64,000 nucleotides of DNA from Paenibacillus catalpae (GTDB lineage: Bacteria; Bacillota; Bacilli; Paenibacillales; Paenibacillaceae). Under the pieces are notes generated by a model. The model saw only the letters and a program-made list of their open reading frames with translations, did not search any database and was not told the DNA's origin. The DNA lies in the NCBI RefSeq assembly GCF_900112695.1, contig NZ_FOMT01000005.1, positions 131,957 to 195,956 of the forward strand, in the 5' to 3' direction. The position numbers and the translations under genes are program-made. Numbering within the stretch: position 1 is the stretch's first letter; each line of letters opens with the position of its first letter. Below, piece by piece: positions 7,052 to 16,485 of the stretch.

Positions 7052-8356
7052 ATGACTACCTTGCAGAAGCAGCAGCTTGTTGTATCCGTAGAAGAAGCAA
7101 TCCGTCATTTGTGTGAGGGAATGTCCCCTGCTCAAACGGAGAAGCTCCCTTTGGAGGATTGTGTAGGCAGAGTACTGGCGGAAGATTTTTTCACACCGTT
7201 TCCGATGCCTCCATTTCGGCGGGCGGCCATGGACGGTTATGCCGTCCGCTCATTAACTACGCTTGGTGCTGGACCGGGCAGTGAGGTCATGCTTAGAGTG
7301 ATTGCGGAGATCAAGGCCGGCTCATCCCTGGAGTGGGTAGAGGAGTGTACCGGACGCCGATCGATAGATGATATGGATGCCGTACGAATATTTACAGGAG
7401 CACCTGTGCCGCATCGCTACGATACCGTTGTTATGCAGGAGGTTGTTACGCCAATTAAAGGCGAAGACGGCAAGCCTCTATGGATTGGGATAGACCGGCC
7501 GCATCCAAGCGGCAGACATATCGCGGAAGCAGGAGAGGACCTTGGTCCAGGCAAGCTGATCCTTGTGAAAGGAACAACGATCGGGGCTAAGGAAATGGCC
7601 GTTCTTGCCTCCTATGGGTTAGGTGAAGCGGTAGTCTATGCGAAGCCCAAGGTAGTCGTGTTGCCTGTTGGCGACGAGCTTCTGGAGCCCGGTGCACCGC
7701 TGTCCGCGAACCGGATTTATGATGCTAATGGTCTTGTCGTAACGGCATTTCTTAAACAGCTAGGCGTTGATGTCATCCGCCGGAAGCCTGTTCCGGATCA
7801 TCCCGCCATCTTAACTAAGGAGATCCGGCTTGCAGCTGAGCAAGCTGACGTTGTGATAACGACCGGCGGCATTTCAGTCGGCGATCATGATTATGTAGAG
7901 AGGTCTGCTGCGAATGCCGGTTTTGAACCGCTGTTTACGAAGGTGCTCATGAGACCCGGAACACCAACCTCTGCTTTCAAGAAAGGGGATTGCCTGCTGT
8001 TTGGGTTGTCCGGCAACCCGTCTGCCTGTTATTCCGGTCTTGAATTGCTTGTGAAACCAACCATGCAATGGTTGAAGGGGATTAAGAATTACCGTATTCA
8101 ATGGCTGAAGGGGAAGCTCGAGGACTCGGTCGGCAAGCCTTGCCCCTATCCGAGATATATCCGCTCAATCGCGACGATGGAGCTTGGGGTGTGGCGGATT
8201 TCCCCGCTGCCAAATGATAAATCCGGCAATATTGCGGCGTTTGCAGAGGCAAATGCGATTGCCGTTATCCCGCCTGGCGGCAGAGGCGCGGTGAAAGGTG
8301 AAATGATCTCCTTTCTATTACTAACGCATATGGCAAACGGAGGATTAACGTTGTGA
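7052..8356 (+). CDS. moeA: Molybdopterin molybdenumtransferase MoeA
   Basis: A 434-residue MoeA/gephyrin-E enzyme that inserts molybdate into adenylylated molybdopterin. Visible landmarks are PMPPFRRAAMDGYAVR near residue 52, GEDLGPGK, TTGGISVGDHDYV near residue 270 and GLSGNPSACYSGLELLVKP near residue 317. The start is the ATG at 7052, eight bases after GGGGAGGA; an in-frame GTG at 7034 lacks a site. It is first in an operon with nasB, nasC, mobA and mobB and overlaps nasB, so cofactor synthesis is tied to the enzyme that uses it. The leader carries an ANTAR-type element and terminator. Confidence 0.95.
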   Translation: MTTLQKQQLVVSVEEAIRHLCEGMSPAQTEKLPLEDCVGRVLAEDFFTPFPMPPFRRAAMDGYAVRSLTTLGAGPGSEVMLRVIAEIKAGSSLEWVEECTGRRSIDDMDAVRIFTGAPVPHRYDTVVMQEVVTPIKGEDGKPLWIGIDRPHPSGRHIAEAGEDLGPGKLILVKGTTIGAKEMAVLASYGLGEAVVYAKPKVVVLPVGDELLEPGAPLSANRIYDANGLVVTAFLKQLGVDVIRRKPVPDHPAILTKEIRLAAEQADVVITTGGISVGDHDYVERSAANAGFEPLFTKVLMRPGTPTSAFKKGDCLLFGLSGNPSACYSGLELLVKPTMQWLKGIKNYRIQWLKGKLEDSVGKPCPYPRYIRSIATMELGVWRISPLPNDKSGNIAAFAEANAIAVIPPGGRGAVKGEMISFLLLTHMANGGLTL

Positions 8357-10410
8357 TGAAAAGGAAACTTGCGGTAATCGGCAATGGAATGGCAGGCGTG
8401 AGATGCGTAGAGGAGATATACCGGTTATCGCCCGATGCCTTCGAGATCACGATTATTGGGGATGAGCCCCATCCGAATTACAATCGGATCATGCTGTCGA
8501 AAGTCCTTCAGGGAGATACCTCGATTACGGATATAACCATTAATGAATTCAGCTGGTACAAGGAACGGGGAATCCGGCTGCTGCTTGGCGAGAAGGCTGT
8601 ACGAATAGATGCGGGCAGCAAGAAGATTTTCCTCGAATCCGGTATGACCATTCCTTATGATGAGCTGATATTGGCGACCGGGTCTTCCGCTTTTACCCCT
8701 TCGATCCCGGGTATTCACAAGTCTGGGGTGACTGCCTTTCGCAATATCAAAGATTGCGAGACGATGATTGAAGCTTCGGAATCCTACCGGAGAGCGGCCG
8801 TGATCGGCGGCGGTCTTCTTGGGCTGGAGGCTGCGCGAGGGCTTCTTAACCTCGGTATGGAGGTACATGTCGTTCATAACGCTTCCTATTTGATGAACAG
8901 GCAACTGGACACCATGTCGGCCGATATGCTGAAGCGGGAGCTTATGAAGCAGGGTATGCGGTTCTGGATGGAGAAACGGACGGAGAAAATTATCGGACGC
9001 AAACGGGCGGAGGGTCTGCAGTTCAGCGATGGTACGAAGCTTGTGGCGGATCTGATTGTGCTTGCCGTGGGCATCAGTCCCAATATCGCGATAGCTGCGC
9101 ACAGCGGGATTGTGACGAACCGGGCTATTGTCGTTGATGACTATATGCGGACCAGCGTGCCTCATATCTATGCGGTGGGAGAATGCGCGGAGCATGACGA
9201 AACGGTGTATGGACTGGTAGCCCCTCTTTATGAACAGGGAAAGGTTCTCGCGCGTGTGCTGACAGGAGCGGACACAGCTCCTTATAAAGGCTCAATTCCC
9301 TATTCGATGCTAAAGGTGTCTGGCGTGGACGTATTTTCGGCAGGGGATATTCAAGGTGATGTTGAGGTAGCTCTGCAGCAATATAACGGGCTCCATGGCA
9401 CTTATAAGAAAGTAACAGTCAGGGGCGGCCGGATTGCCGGCGCTGTTCTGTACGGAGATAGCTCGGAAGGGATGAAGCTGCTTGATTATTTGAAAAAGAA
9501 AACGCCTGCCGAGGTACTCTTGGAGCAAGCGGTGGGCCCGGGTACCGGCGGTGCCGACGCGGCTGTTATCGCGATGGCTGATCACGAAACCGTATGCTCC
9601 TGCAACGGCGTGAGCAAGGGAGCAATCGTGAAGGCAATCGCCGAGGATAATCTGCAGTCCGTTGAGCAAATACGGGATAAAACAAAAGCCTCCGGATCCT
9701 GCGGCGGCTGCAAACAGCTGGTTGGGGCGGTGCTTGCCTGCGCGCTGGCCGGAGCAATCGGAGCCGCCAAGAAGGTTACGCCAATCTGCGGCTGCACGCC
9801 GCTCGGCCATGAGGAAGTCAAAGAAGCGATTATCAAGCGCGTCTATACGGATTCTGCTCAGGTCAGGGAAGAGCTTGGCTGGAGCAAGGCTGACGGCTGT
9901 TTCGTTTGCCGGGCGGCTATTCCTTATTACATGGGGATGGTTGACGAAGGGAATCGGGATGGGGCCGATCATGAAGATTATGAAGATCGGATACTAGGAA
10001 ACGTCAGGGAGGTATTCTTTAATACCAAGGATATTCAGCTGCCGTACCCCGTACGAACGGAAATGTCAGAGAACTATCTGCAGCCTTCGGATGTATTGGT
10101 ACGGGATTTTGGCCTTGCCGCTGTGCCCGCAGGCTGGGAGGTTTACGTAGGCGGACATGCGGAGCACCCGGTCAAGCAAGCGCAGCTGCTTGCCGTTGAG
10201 GCGGAAGAGGATATGGCTTTGCAGCTTGCCGCCGCTTGCGTCCAGTGGTACCGGGAATCCGCCTATTACGGCGAACGCCCGTGGAAATGGCTGGAGCGGA
10301 TTGGACTTCAGCCTCTCCGGGAAAAGCTGCTTGACAGAGAGAATCAGGAGGAGCTGCTAAACCGGTGGCAGGCAGCTGAAAGGACGGAGATGGCATGGAG
10401 CGGCAAATAG
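8353..10410 (+). CDS. nasB: Assimilatory nitrate reductase electron-transfer subunit NasB
   Basis: A 685-residue flavoprotein passing electrons from NAD(P)H to NasC. The N-terminal FAD site is GNGMAGVRC near residue 11, the NAD-binding GGGLLGLEAARGL near residue 153, and EC-AEH after YAVGE closes the FAD domain near residue 276. A BFD-type [2Fe-2S] cluster site follows (CSCNG ... GSCGGC, about residues 416-453), then a second Cys pair set (CGCTPLG ... CFVCRA). Compared with my recollection of B. subtilis NasB (about 770 residues), a middle ferredoxin-like segment appears missing before the terminal GWEVYVGGH domain. The start is GTG 8353 (nine bases from GGAGG) or the adjacent ATG 8356; both overlap moeA. 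Confidence 0.9.
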   Translation: MMKRKLAVIGNGMAGVRCVEEIYRLSPDAFEITIIGDEPHPNYNRIMLSKVLQGDTSITDITINEFSWYKERGIRLLLGEKAVRIDAGSKKIFLESGMTIPYDELILATGSSAFTPSIPGIHKSGVTAFRNIKDCETMIEASESYRRAAVIGGGLLGLEAARGLLNLGMEVHVVHNASYLMNRQLDTMSADMLKRELMKQGMRFWMEKRTEKIIGRKRAEGLQFSDGTKLVADLIVLAVGISPNIAIAAHSGIVTNRAIVVDDYMRTSVPHIYAVGECAEHDETVYGLVAPLYEQGKVLARVLTGADTAPYKGSIPYSMLKVSGVDVFSAGDIQGDVEVALQQYNGLHGTYKKVTVRGGRIAGAVLYGDSSEGMKLLDYLKKKTPAEVLLEQAVGPGTGGADAAVIAMADHETVCSCNGVSKGAIVKAIAEDNLQSVEQIRDKTKASGSCGGCKQLVGAVLACALAGAIGAAKKVTPICGCTPLGHEEVKEAIIKRVYTDSAQVREELGWSKADGCFVCRAAIPYYMGMVDEGNRDGADHEDYEDRILGNVREVFFNTKDIQLPYPVRTEMSENYLQPSDVLVRDFGLAAVPAGWEVYVGGHAEHPVKQAQLLAVEAEEDMALQLAAACVQWYRESAYYGERPWKWLERIGLQPLREKLLDRENQEELLNRWQAAERTEMAWSGK

Positions 10411-12557
10411 ATACAATGACTTTCTCGGTAGAGCAAGCGAAACAGGTAATGGAGACGCAATGTCCTTTCTGCAGTGTCCAATGCAAGATGGAGGTCGTGG
10501 AGGACCGGTCTGGAAGGCGTCCGACCTATCAGGTAACAGCCATTCCTAACAAAGCTTCCGAAGGGCGGCTGTGCGTGAAGGGGATGAATGCCTATCAGCA
10601 TGCCGTCAGCAAGGAAAGAGTGCTTCATCCGATGATGCGTAAAAACGGCAGCCTGACACGCGTAACCTGGGAAGAAGCGCTGGAAGCGATCAGCAGCCGC
10701 TTCAATGAGCTTCAATCTGAGCATGGCGTCCACGCGGTTGGTCTTTACGGCGGCGGATCCCTGACGAATGAATCTGCCTACTTGCTTGGCAAATTCGCAA
10801 GAGTTGCTTTGCGAACGAAATATATCGACTATAACGGCAGATTTTGTATGTCGGCGGCGGCATCCGCCGGTGTAAAGACATTCGGAATTGACCGGGGTCT
10901 GACGAATACGATGTCGGATATTCCGCTTGCCGAGTGCATTATACTGGCCGGAACCAATATCGCGGAATGCCAGCCAACGCTGATGCCGTATTTCACGAGA
11001 GCGAAGGACAACGGGGCTATTATTATTGTTATTGATCCAAGAGTATCCGCCACGGCGTCCATTGCCGATATCCATCTGCAGGTGAAGCCGGGAATGGACG
11101 CGGCACTGGCTAACGGATTGCTGAAGGTTATTCTGGAAGAGAAGTTGACGGATGAGAGCTTTATCAAGAACAGGACAAAAGGCTTCTCTGCGGTAAAAGA
11201 GCATGTGGAGTCACTTGATCTGGAAGAGATAGCGGACATGACCGGTGTGAGTATCGATCTAATCCGGAAGGCTGCAATCAGCTTCGGCAAGGCCCGTACG
11301 GGGATGATCTTTACAGCACGGGGGGTCGAGCAGCATGCGGACGGCCATATGGCCGTGAGGAACTTTCTCAACATGGTGCTCGCAACAGGTAAAATCGGCA
11401 AGGAAGGCTGCGGCTATGGCGCGGTTACTGGACAGGGCAACGGGCAGGGCGGACGTGAGCACGGGCAAAAGGCTGACCAGCTGCCGGGTTACCGCCTGAT
11501 CGAAAACCCGGATGACCGCGCTTATATTGCCGGTGTATGGGGAATTGATCCGGAGGATCTGCCGGGGAAAGGCGTATCCGCCTATGAAATGATGGAGTTA
11601 GTCCATAGCGGCGACATTAAAGGGTTGTTCGTTATGGGCTCAAATCCGATCGTTTCGAACCCGAATGCAACTTTGGTAGAAGAAGCCATGGAACGGGTGG
11701 AATTTCTGGTTGTGGCGGATATGTTCCTGTCGGAGACCGCGAAGCTTGCCGATATCGTGCTGCCGGTCAGCAGCTATCTCGAGAATGAAGGGACGATGAC
11801 CAACCTGGAAGGCCGGGTGCTGCTGCGTCCGGCAGGGCGGCCTGCCCCCGGAGAAGCGCGTCATGACTGGCAGATCTTATGCGATCTGGCATACTGGCTT
11901 GGCAAGGAAAAGTATTTCACCTTCCATCAGTCCGAGGACATCTTTAATGAGCTGCGGATAGCCAGCCGCGGCGGCATTGCCGATTATTATGGCATTACGT
12001 ATGACAGGCTCCGCAAGGAAGAGGGCATTTATTGGCCTTGTCCTTCCGTGGATCATCCGGGTACGCCACGCTTGTTTGGTGAAAGCTTTGCCCATCAGGA
12101 CGGGCTGGCCATATTCCAGACGGTGGACAGTCAATCGCCGGCTGAACAGCCGACGGAGGATTACCCGCTGTATTTGACGAACGGCCGCATGCTTTCCCAC
12201 TATCTAACGGGGGTGCAGACAAGAAGAAGCCCCGTTCTGGCAGCCCGCGAGGTAGAGAATATACTCGAGATTCATCCGCTGACGGCGCAAAAGCACCGGC
12301 TGGAGGATGGAGTGCTGGCCAGCGTGCAGTCAACCCGGGGAACCGTAGTGGTCCGTACGAAGGTCACCTCCGATATCCGTGAAGATACGTTGTTTATCCC
12401 GATGCACTGGGGTGATGCCCAGAACGTTAACCGGGTTACGAATGCGCTGCTCGATCCGAATTGCCGGATGCCGGACTTCAAGACAAGCGCGGTACGGGTT
12501 CAGCCGCTCTCTGAGTATTTGCAGGAGCAACGAGAGAAGGAGCTGATCAAGGAGTGA
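10395..12557 (+). CDS. nasC: Assimilatory nitrate reductase catalytic subunit NasC
   Basis: A 720-residue bis-MGD molybdoenzyme that reduces nitrate to nitrite in the cytoplasm. The [4Fe-4S] motif CPFCSVQCKM...GRLCVKG occupies about residues 23-60. GRFCMSAAAS near residue 151 supplies the likely molybdenum-ligand cysteine. The C-terminal molybdopterin dinucleotide-binding domain includes YLTNGRMLSHYLTGVQTRR and FIPMHWGD. The length matches the family (about 710). It overlaps nasB by 16 bp and mobA by 4 bp, implying translational coupling. No nitrite reductase genes (nasD/nasE) are in the window. Confidence 0.95.
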   Translation: MERQIDTMTFSVEQAKQVMETQCPFCSVQCKMEVVEDRSGRRPTYQVTAIPNKASEGRLCVKGMNAYQHAVSKERVLHPMMRKNGSLTRVTWEEALEAISSRFNELQSEHGVHAVGLYGGGSLTNESAYLLGKFARVALRTKYIDYNGRFCMSAAASAGVKTFGIDRGLTNTMSDIPLAECIILAGTNIAECQPTLMPYFTRAKDNGAIIIVIDPRVSATASIADIHLQVKPGMDAALANGLLKVILEEKLTDESFIKNRTKGFSAVKEHVESLDLEEIADMTGVSIDLIRKAAISFGKARTGMIFTARGVEQHADGHMAVRNFLNMVLATGKIGKEGCGYGAVTGQGNGQGGREHGQKADQLPGYRLIENPDDRAYIAGVWGIDPEDLPGKGVSAYEMMELVHSGDIKGLFVMGSNPIVSNPNATLVEEAMERVEFLVVADMFLSETAKLADIVLPVSSYLENEGTMTNLEGRVLLRPAGRPAPGEARHDWQILCDLAYWLGKEKYFTFHQSEDIFNELRIASRGGIADYYGITYDRLRKEEGIYWPCPSVDHPGTPRLFGESFAHQDGLAIFQTVDSQSPAEQPTEDYPLYLTNGRMLSHYLTGVQTRRSPVLAAREVENILEIHPLTAQKHRLEDGVLASVQSTRGTVVVRTKVTSDIREDTLFIPMHWGDAQNVNRVTNALLDPNCRMPDFKTSAVRVQPLSEYLQEQREKELIKE

Positions 12558-13210
12558 ATGAAGCTGCCTTGGCAACGGATGCGGGAGGACGAAAGAAGAT
12601 CGATCAGCTTGGCGGTGTCATACTGGCCGGAGGGCAAAGCAGGCGGATGGGCGGGATGATGAAGGCGCTTCTGCCGATCGGCGAGCAATTTATGATTGAA
12701 CGTATACGTGATAAAATGCGCCTGCTCTGCGGCAGCGTGACTGCGATTGTAGCTTCCGAGGAACAGGCTAAGCTTCTCTCCCGCTTGAAGCTGCCTTCCT
12801 TGCTTGATACGTCGCCCGGGCAGGGACCGCTGGCCGCTCTTCATACCGCACTCGAATACAGCCGTGATTCCGCCCTATGGGTGTCTGCCTGTGATATGCC
12901 TTTTGTATCCGAGGCGGCAGCCGCCTGCCTGATCGATCGGATGGAGGCAAGCGGCAGCATGGCGGCTGTTCCTGAAATTAACGGACAGCTCCATCCGCTG
13001 CAGGCGGTTTACCGCGGAGGATGTCTGGAGCAGGCAGAGCGGTGCTTGCAGGACGGTGACTACAGTATGAAGGGATTTCTGAAGCGGATTACCTATGTCC
13101 GGGTTACGGAAGAGACGTTTCGTACATTTGGCATTGCGCTTAGCTTTGTGGATAATATCAATACGCCAGAGCAATACCAGGAAGCGTTGCGGATTGGAAA
13201 GGGGGTGTAG
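12554..13210 (+). CDS. mobA: Molybdenum cofactor guanylyltransferase MobA
   Basis: A 218-residue nucleotidyltransferase that adds GMP to Mo-molybdopterin to give MGD, the cofactor form used by NasC. The nucleotide-binding signature GVILAGGQSRRMGG and the lysine at MKALLPIG lie near residues 22-43, and VSACDMPFVS supplies the metal-binding aspartate. The start is GTG 12554, overlapping the nasC stop; its AAGGAG site overlaps the codon itself, so a slightly later start (for example TTG 12569) is possible and would still keep the whole domain. Confidence 0.92.
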   Translation: MNEAALATDAGGRKKIDQLGGVILAGGQSRRMGGMMKALLPIGEQFMIERIRDKMRLLCGSVTAIVASEEQAKLLSRLKLPSLLDTSPGQGPLAALHTALEYSRDSALWVSACDMPFVSEAAAACLIDRMEASGSMAAVPEINGQLHPLQAVYRGGCLEQAERCLQDGDYSMKGFLKRITYVRVTEETFRTFGIALSFVDNINTPEQYQEALRIGKGV

Positions 13211-13212
13211 AT

Positions 13213-13725
13213 TTGGCAGCAGCCGTATATCAGATTACGGGTTACAAGAATACGGGCAAAACAACGCTGATGTGCCGCCTGATCGATTACTTGGTGTCCC
13301 GGGGCGTCCCGGTTGCGACGATCAAGCATGACGGCCATCAATTCGAAGCCGAGCCTGCGCATGTCGATACAGCACGCCACCGTTCCTCCGGCGCCGTATG
13401 GTCGGCAATCACTTCCTCGGAACGGACAGCAATCGTAAAGGAGAGGCCTTCTACGCTTCATGAGCTGATTGCGGAAGCGCCAGCGGGTGCTTTTGTCCTC
13501 GTTGAAGGCTTCAAGTCAGAGGCTTTCCCGAAGCTTGTGATCGTGAGACGATTGGAAGATGAACGGCTGCTTGGCGAATTGGAAGGCATTACCGTAGTAG
13601 CCGTCTGGCCCGGTTATACGTTGCAGGAATACGCCATTCCGGACGGGGCAATTCAATTAGAGATAGATGATGTGCAAGGGATAGGAGATTATATAGAACA
13701 GAGACGGATAGAGAAGGAGTCCTAG
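13213..13725 (+). CDS. mobB: Molybdopterin-guanine dinucleotide biosynthesis adaptor MobB
   Basis: A 170-residue P-loop GTPase-like protein that assists MobA. Walker A is GYKNTGKTT near residues 10-18, followed by IKHDGHQFE and LVEGFKSEAFPKLVIVRR, both typical of MobB. The TTG start at 13213 follows AAAGGGGG, 2 bp after mobA. It is the last gene of the nas-Moco operon; a hairpin terminator begins within its last codons. Confidence 0.92.
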   Translation: MAAAVYQITGYKNTGKTTLMCRLIDYLVSRGVPVATIKHDGHQFEAEPAHVDTARHRSSGAVWSAITSSERTAIVKERPSTLHELIAEAPAGAFVLVEGFKSEAFPKLVIVRRLEDERLLGELEGITVVAVWPGYTLQEYAIPDGAIQLEIDDVQGIGDYIEQRRIEKES

Positions 13726-13747
13726 ATAGGGACTTCTTCTTTTTTTT
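13712..13747 (+). terminator. Terminator of the moeA-nasBC-mobAB operon
   Basis: AGAAGGAGTCC pairs with GGGACTTCTTCT (one mismatch) and is followed by a run of T residues; the left arm overlaps the mobB stop. Confidence 0.85.
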
Positions 13748-13789
13748 CACAACTCACTCGCGCTTGGCCTGATGGATAATAAAATAAGA

Positions 13790-13825
13790 AGAGTGCCGCG
13801 TTTAATCGGATTAAACGGACACTCT
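13790..13825 (-). terminator. Terminator of the histidine kinase gene
   Basis: AGAGTG/CACTCT outer and GTTTAAT/ATTAAAC inner pairings form a hairpin at 13790-13825 spanning the kinase stop codon; a T-rich stretch follows on the minus strand. Confidence 0.7.
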
Positions 13826-15739
13826 GTCAGTTTGTGGGTGATTGATAGCAGGAAGCCGGATGACGGCTTCGGTCCCGACCCCTTTTGTACTGCTGAAGCG
13901 GAGCGTGCCTTCCATTGTCTCGATGATGCGGAAGGTGACCATCAGGCCAAGACCGGTTCCCTTGGATTTGTTGGAGAAGTAAGGCTCTCCAAGCTTGTCC
14001 AGCTTTTCGGCATCAATGCCTTCGCCATTATCGATGATCCGGATTATAACATGATTTTCTGCTTTATTCGCATAAATGGACACGGTGCCATCAACGCTTG
14101 ATATCGCTTCAAGGCTGTTCTTGATCATATTAATAACGGCCTGCTTGAATTTCTCGGCGCTGCCAAGCACGTACAGGTCAGACTCCACGATGACTTCCAG
14201 CCTCGTGCTTTGCATGGCGGCAAGAGGAGAGATGATGTCCTGAATCTGACTCAGCTCTTCGGAGATATTTAATTCCTTGATGTCATCCAGGTGCGGCTTG
14301 GCGAACGTCAGGAACTCCGTAATGATACTGGATGCACGGTCCAGCTCCTGCACGGCCAGATTTAGAAACTGGCGGTCTTTATTAACTGCTTTCTCCCCGA
14401 CCAGCTGAATGAATCCCCTTGTCACTTGCAAGGGGTTGCGAACCTCATGAGCAATTGAGGCTGCCAGATGGCTGATCAGCTCCATTTTCTCCGCCCGTTG
14501 AATTTCCCGGTTAAACATCTCCAGCTCCCGCGAATACTTGACCAGCTGGTCATGGTTGCGTGAGAACTGTCTCCCCATAACGGCAATCAAAGACAGCAGG
14601 AAGACAAGCAGTCCCCATTTCCAGTAGATGAGATGATAGGTCTCGTCCTTAAAGTACATGATAATTTCCGTAATAAAGACGCTGCAGAAGACGGAATACC
14701 CAACAGAGATGGAGATCGCGTCGCGATTCCCTCTCCACGCATAGCCAATTGCATGCACGATCAGAATGACGAATTGAATGGCAGCAATAACCGTAAGCGG
14801 CACTACTTGAAGAAGGCTCAGGCTGATGGCAGGAATGATCGTTTTGCCAAGGGCCCACAACACGATAACAATGACCGTGACCGGAATAAGTGCGATCCTG
14901 AATTTCCGAATGATGCCATTGATTCCCGGGCCAAGCGTCTGCTCGAAAAAGACGGCAAGTGCAGGTGTAAGCAAAAACAGCGCCAAATCGAATAAATCCA
15001 GAAACGGCTTCCCATACGCATAAAAATGATGGTAGAGTGCCGGAGAATACGCAAGGATAATCTCGCCGAGGCAAAGAATGATCAGGCATAAAGACAACCA
15101 GAGTACAATCTGCTCGCGTTTCAGAAAAAATAAACAGGTCAGCATAATTAATGCAATAAACATGAATGAACCGCCGAAGACCAGCTCGATTAAGCCATAT
15201 CTCTCATATTCAGGCAGTAATTGATCATAGTCGCCTATTATCATTTCGGGATCCAACAATTGTCGTTCATCAGACAAGTACAACAGTATGGTCAAATGAC
15301 TGCCGCTTGCAGCCTCCGTCAGAGGAAGGAGCATATAGTTCACATCGTAGGGATACGATCTCTTCATCGTATACATCGGATTATTCTGCTGCTCGAGCGA
15401 TACGCTGACAGCCGTGCCATACACGCGTTTCAACCAGATTCCCGGCGAATCCCAGTCCAGAGAAGGAAGGGTTACCCGCAGCAGCAGCGCATCGGCGTCA
15501 GCATCTCGCTTAGACATGGGATGAGCTTGGTTGGCATGCTGCCATTTGTCTGGAGCAGCATCCGCGATCCATGCCGGATCGAAGGGCTCGTTTGGCTTCG
15601 ACAACCATTGATAATCCCATTCCTTCATGATGGAAGCGTTTTGTTTCGGCGCTTCTTTTAACGAGGCATGTTGAATCTGATAGACCGAGCATATGATCAG
15701 TAGTATGATGCCTGTTAGGAGAAGGATTGTTGATCTCAT
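13811..15739 (-). CDS. Membrane sensor histidine kinase with extracellular and multi-TM sensor region
   Basis: A 642-residue sensor kinase. An N-terminal membrane segment (about residues 4-20) is followed by a roughly 155-residue extracytoplasmic region resembling 7TMR-DISM sensor modules, then about seven hydrophobic helices (about residues 185-385). The cytoplasmic part carries the H-box SIAHEVRNPLQV near residue 420 and the ATPase motifs NMIKNSLEA (N-box), DNGEGI (G1) and KGTGLGLMV (G2). The start is ATG 15739 after AAGGTG; a GTG three codons upstream is less likely. No response regulator is adjacent, so it is an orphan, possibly a sporulation phosphorelay kinase of the KinB/KinD kind; that role is inference. 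Confidence 0.9.
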   Translation of the reverse strand: MRSTILLLTGIILLIICSVYQIQHASLKEAPKQNASIMKEWDYQWLSKPNEPFDPAWIADAAPDKWQHANQAHPMSKRDADADALLLRVTLPSLDWDSPGIWLKRVYGTAVSVSLEQQNNPMYTMKRSYPYDVNYMLLPLTEAASGSHLTILLYLSDERQLLDPEMIIGDYDQLLPEYERYGLIELVFGGSFMFIALIMLTCLFFLKREQIVLWLSLCLIILCLGEIILAYSPALYHHFYAYGKPFLDLFDLALFLLTPALAVFFEQTLGPGINGIIRKFRIALIPVTVIVIVLWALGKTIIPAISLSLLQVVPLTVIAAIQFVILIVHAIGYAWRGNRDAISISVGYSVFCSVFITEIIMYFKDETYHLIYWKWGLLVFLLSLIAVMGRQFSRNHDQLVKYSRELEMFNREIQRAEKMELISHLAASIAHEVRNPLQVTRGFIQLVGEKAVNKDRQFLNLAVQELDRASSIITEFLTFAKPHLDDIKELNISEELSQIQDIISPLAAMQSTRLEVIVESDLYVLGSAEKFKQAVINMIKNSLEAISSVDGTVSIYANKAENHVIIRIIDNGEGIDAEKLDKLGEPYFSNKSKGTGLGLMVTFRIIETMEGTLRFSSTKGVGTEAVIRLPAINHPQTDRVSV

Positions 15740-15842
15740 TACCGTCACCTTCAGTCGAGATTTCTGTCATCTTTTACCATACTTGCTAATTCGACAAAAA
15801 GCAATATCTTCCAACAAAGTAGATATCCTCTGGTGTATTCTC

Positions 15843-16394
15843 TTATCGTTCCGCGGCAGAGGGAAGAGCGATACGCCTAAAGCCGGTTATGATCTGGAGG
15901 ATCATATTTCCGACTTGGAAGCTGTTGTGCAACACGCAGAGGTGAAAGCTTTTCACCTGTTTGCCTACTCGCGAGGGGTATCCTATGCTTTGGGGTATGC
16001 CCAGCAGTCGATAGGGGCTGTACGATCGATCATGGTAGGTGATTACCCTGCCGAGCATCGAACTATGCCGGAGGGGTGGGCAGATGATTATATTCATAAC
16101 TATTTGATTCCTTACGACCGTAGCGTCAATATTCGGACTGCAGCGGTGCGGGGAATTCAGCGGGAGTCGACTCAGATTCCTTTAGACCGCCCGCTTGAGC
16201 TGCCGATTCTGGTGGCCAGAGGACTGCTGGAAGGCTCATTAATCTCGGATACCGATTTAGCCCGGTACAAGCAGATGAGCCCAAGCGTCATTGTGAAGGA
16301 ATATCCGAGATCCGGGCATGCTCTTAAAGGCGAAGATAAAGCACGGTTTTTTAGAGATCTGATTCAATTTGCGGATGAACAGGACGATCTTTAA
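15843..16394 (+). pseudogene. Alpha/beta hydrolase remnant lacking its N-terminus
   Basis: From SFRGRGKSDTPKAGYDLEDH onward the frame reads as an alpha/beta hydrolase. The nucleophile elbow is FAYSRGVSY, an aspartate-containing strand follows, and the catalytic histidine is at RSGHALKG near the end. The usual first 40-50 residues, with the HG oxyanion-hole strand, are missing. The frame stays open upstream to about 15693, but that extension is non-homologous, overlaps the divergent kinase gene and has no ribosome binding site. I interpret this as a 5'-truncated, probably inactive gene. A sequencing artefact or a short functional form cannot be excluded. Confidence 0.65.
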
Positions 16395-16485
16395 CTACTC
16401 GTTTTTATTGCTGTCATGGCGATGGAGAAGCTGTTATAGTAGGGATGATGTATTTATCGAAATGAAATAAAGTGGGGAAACACAA

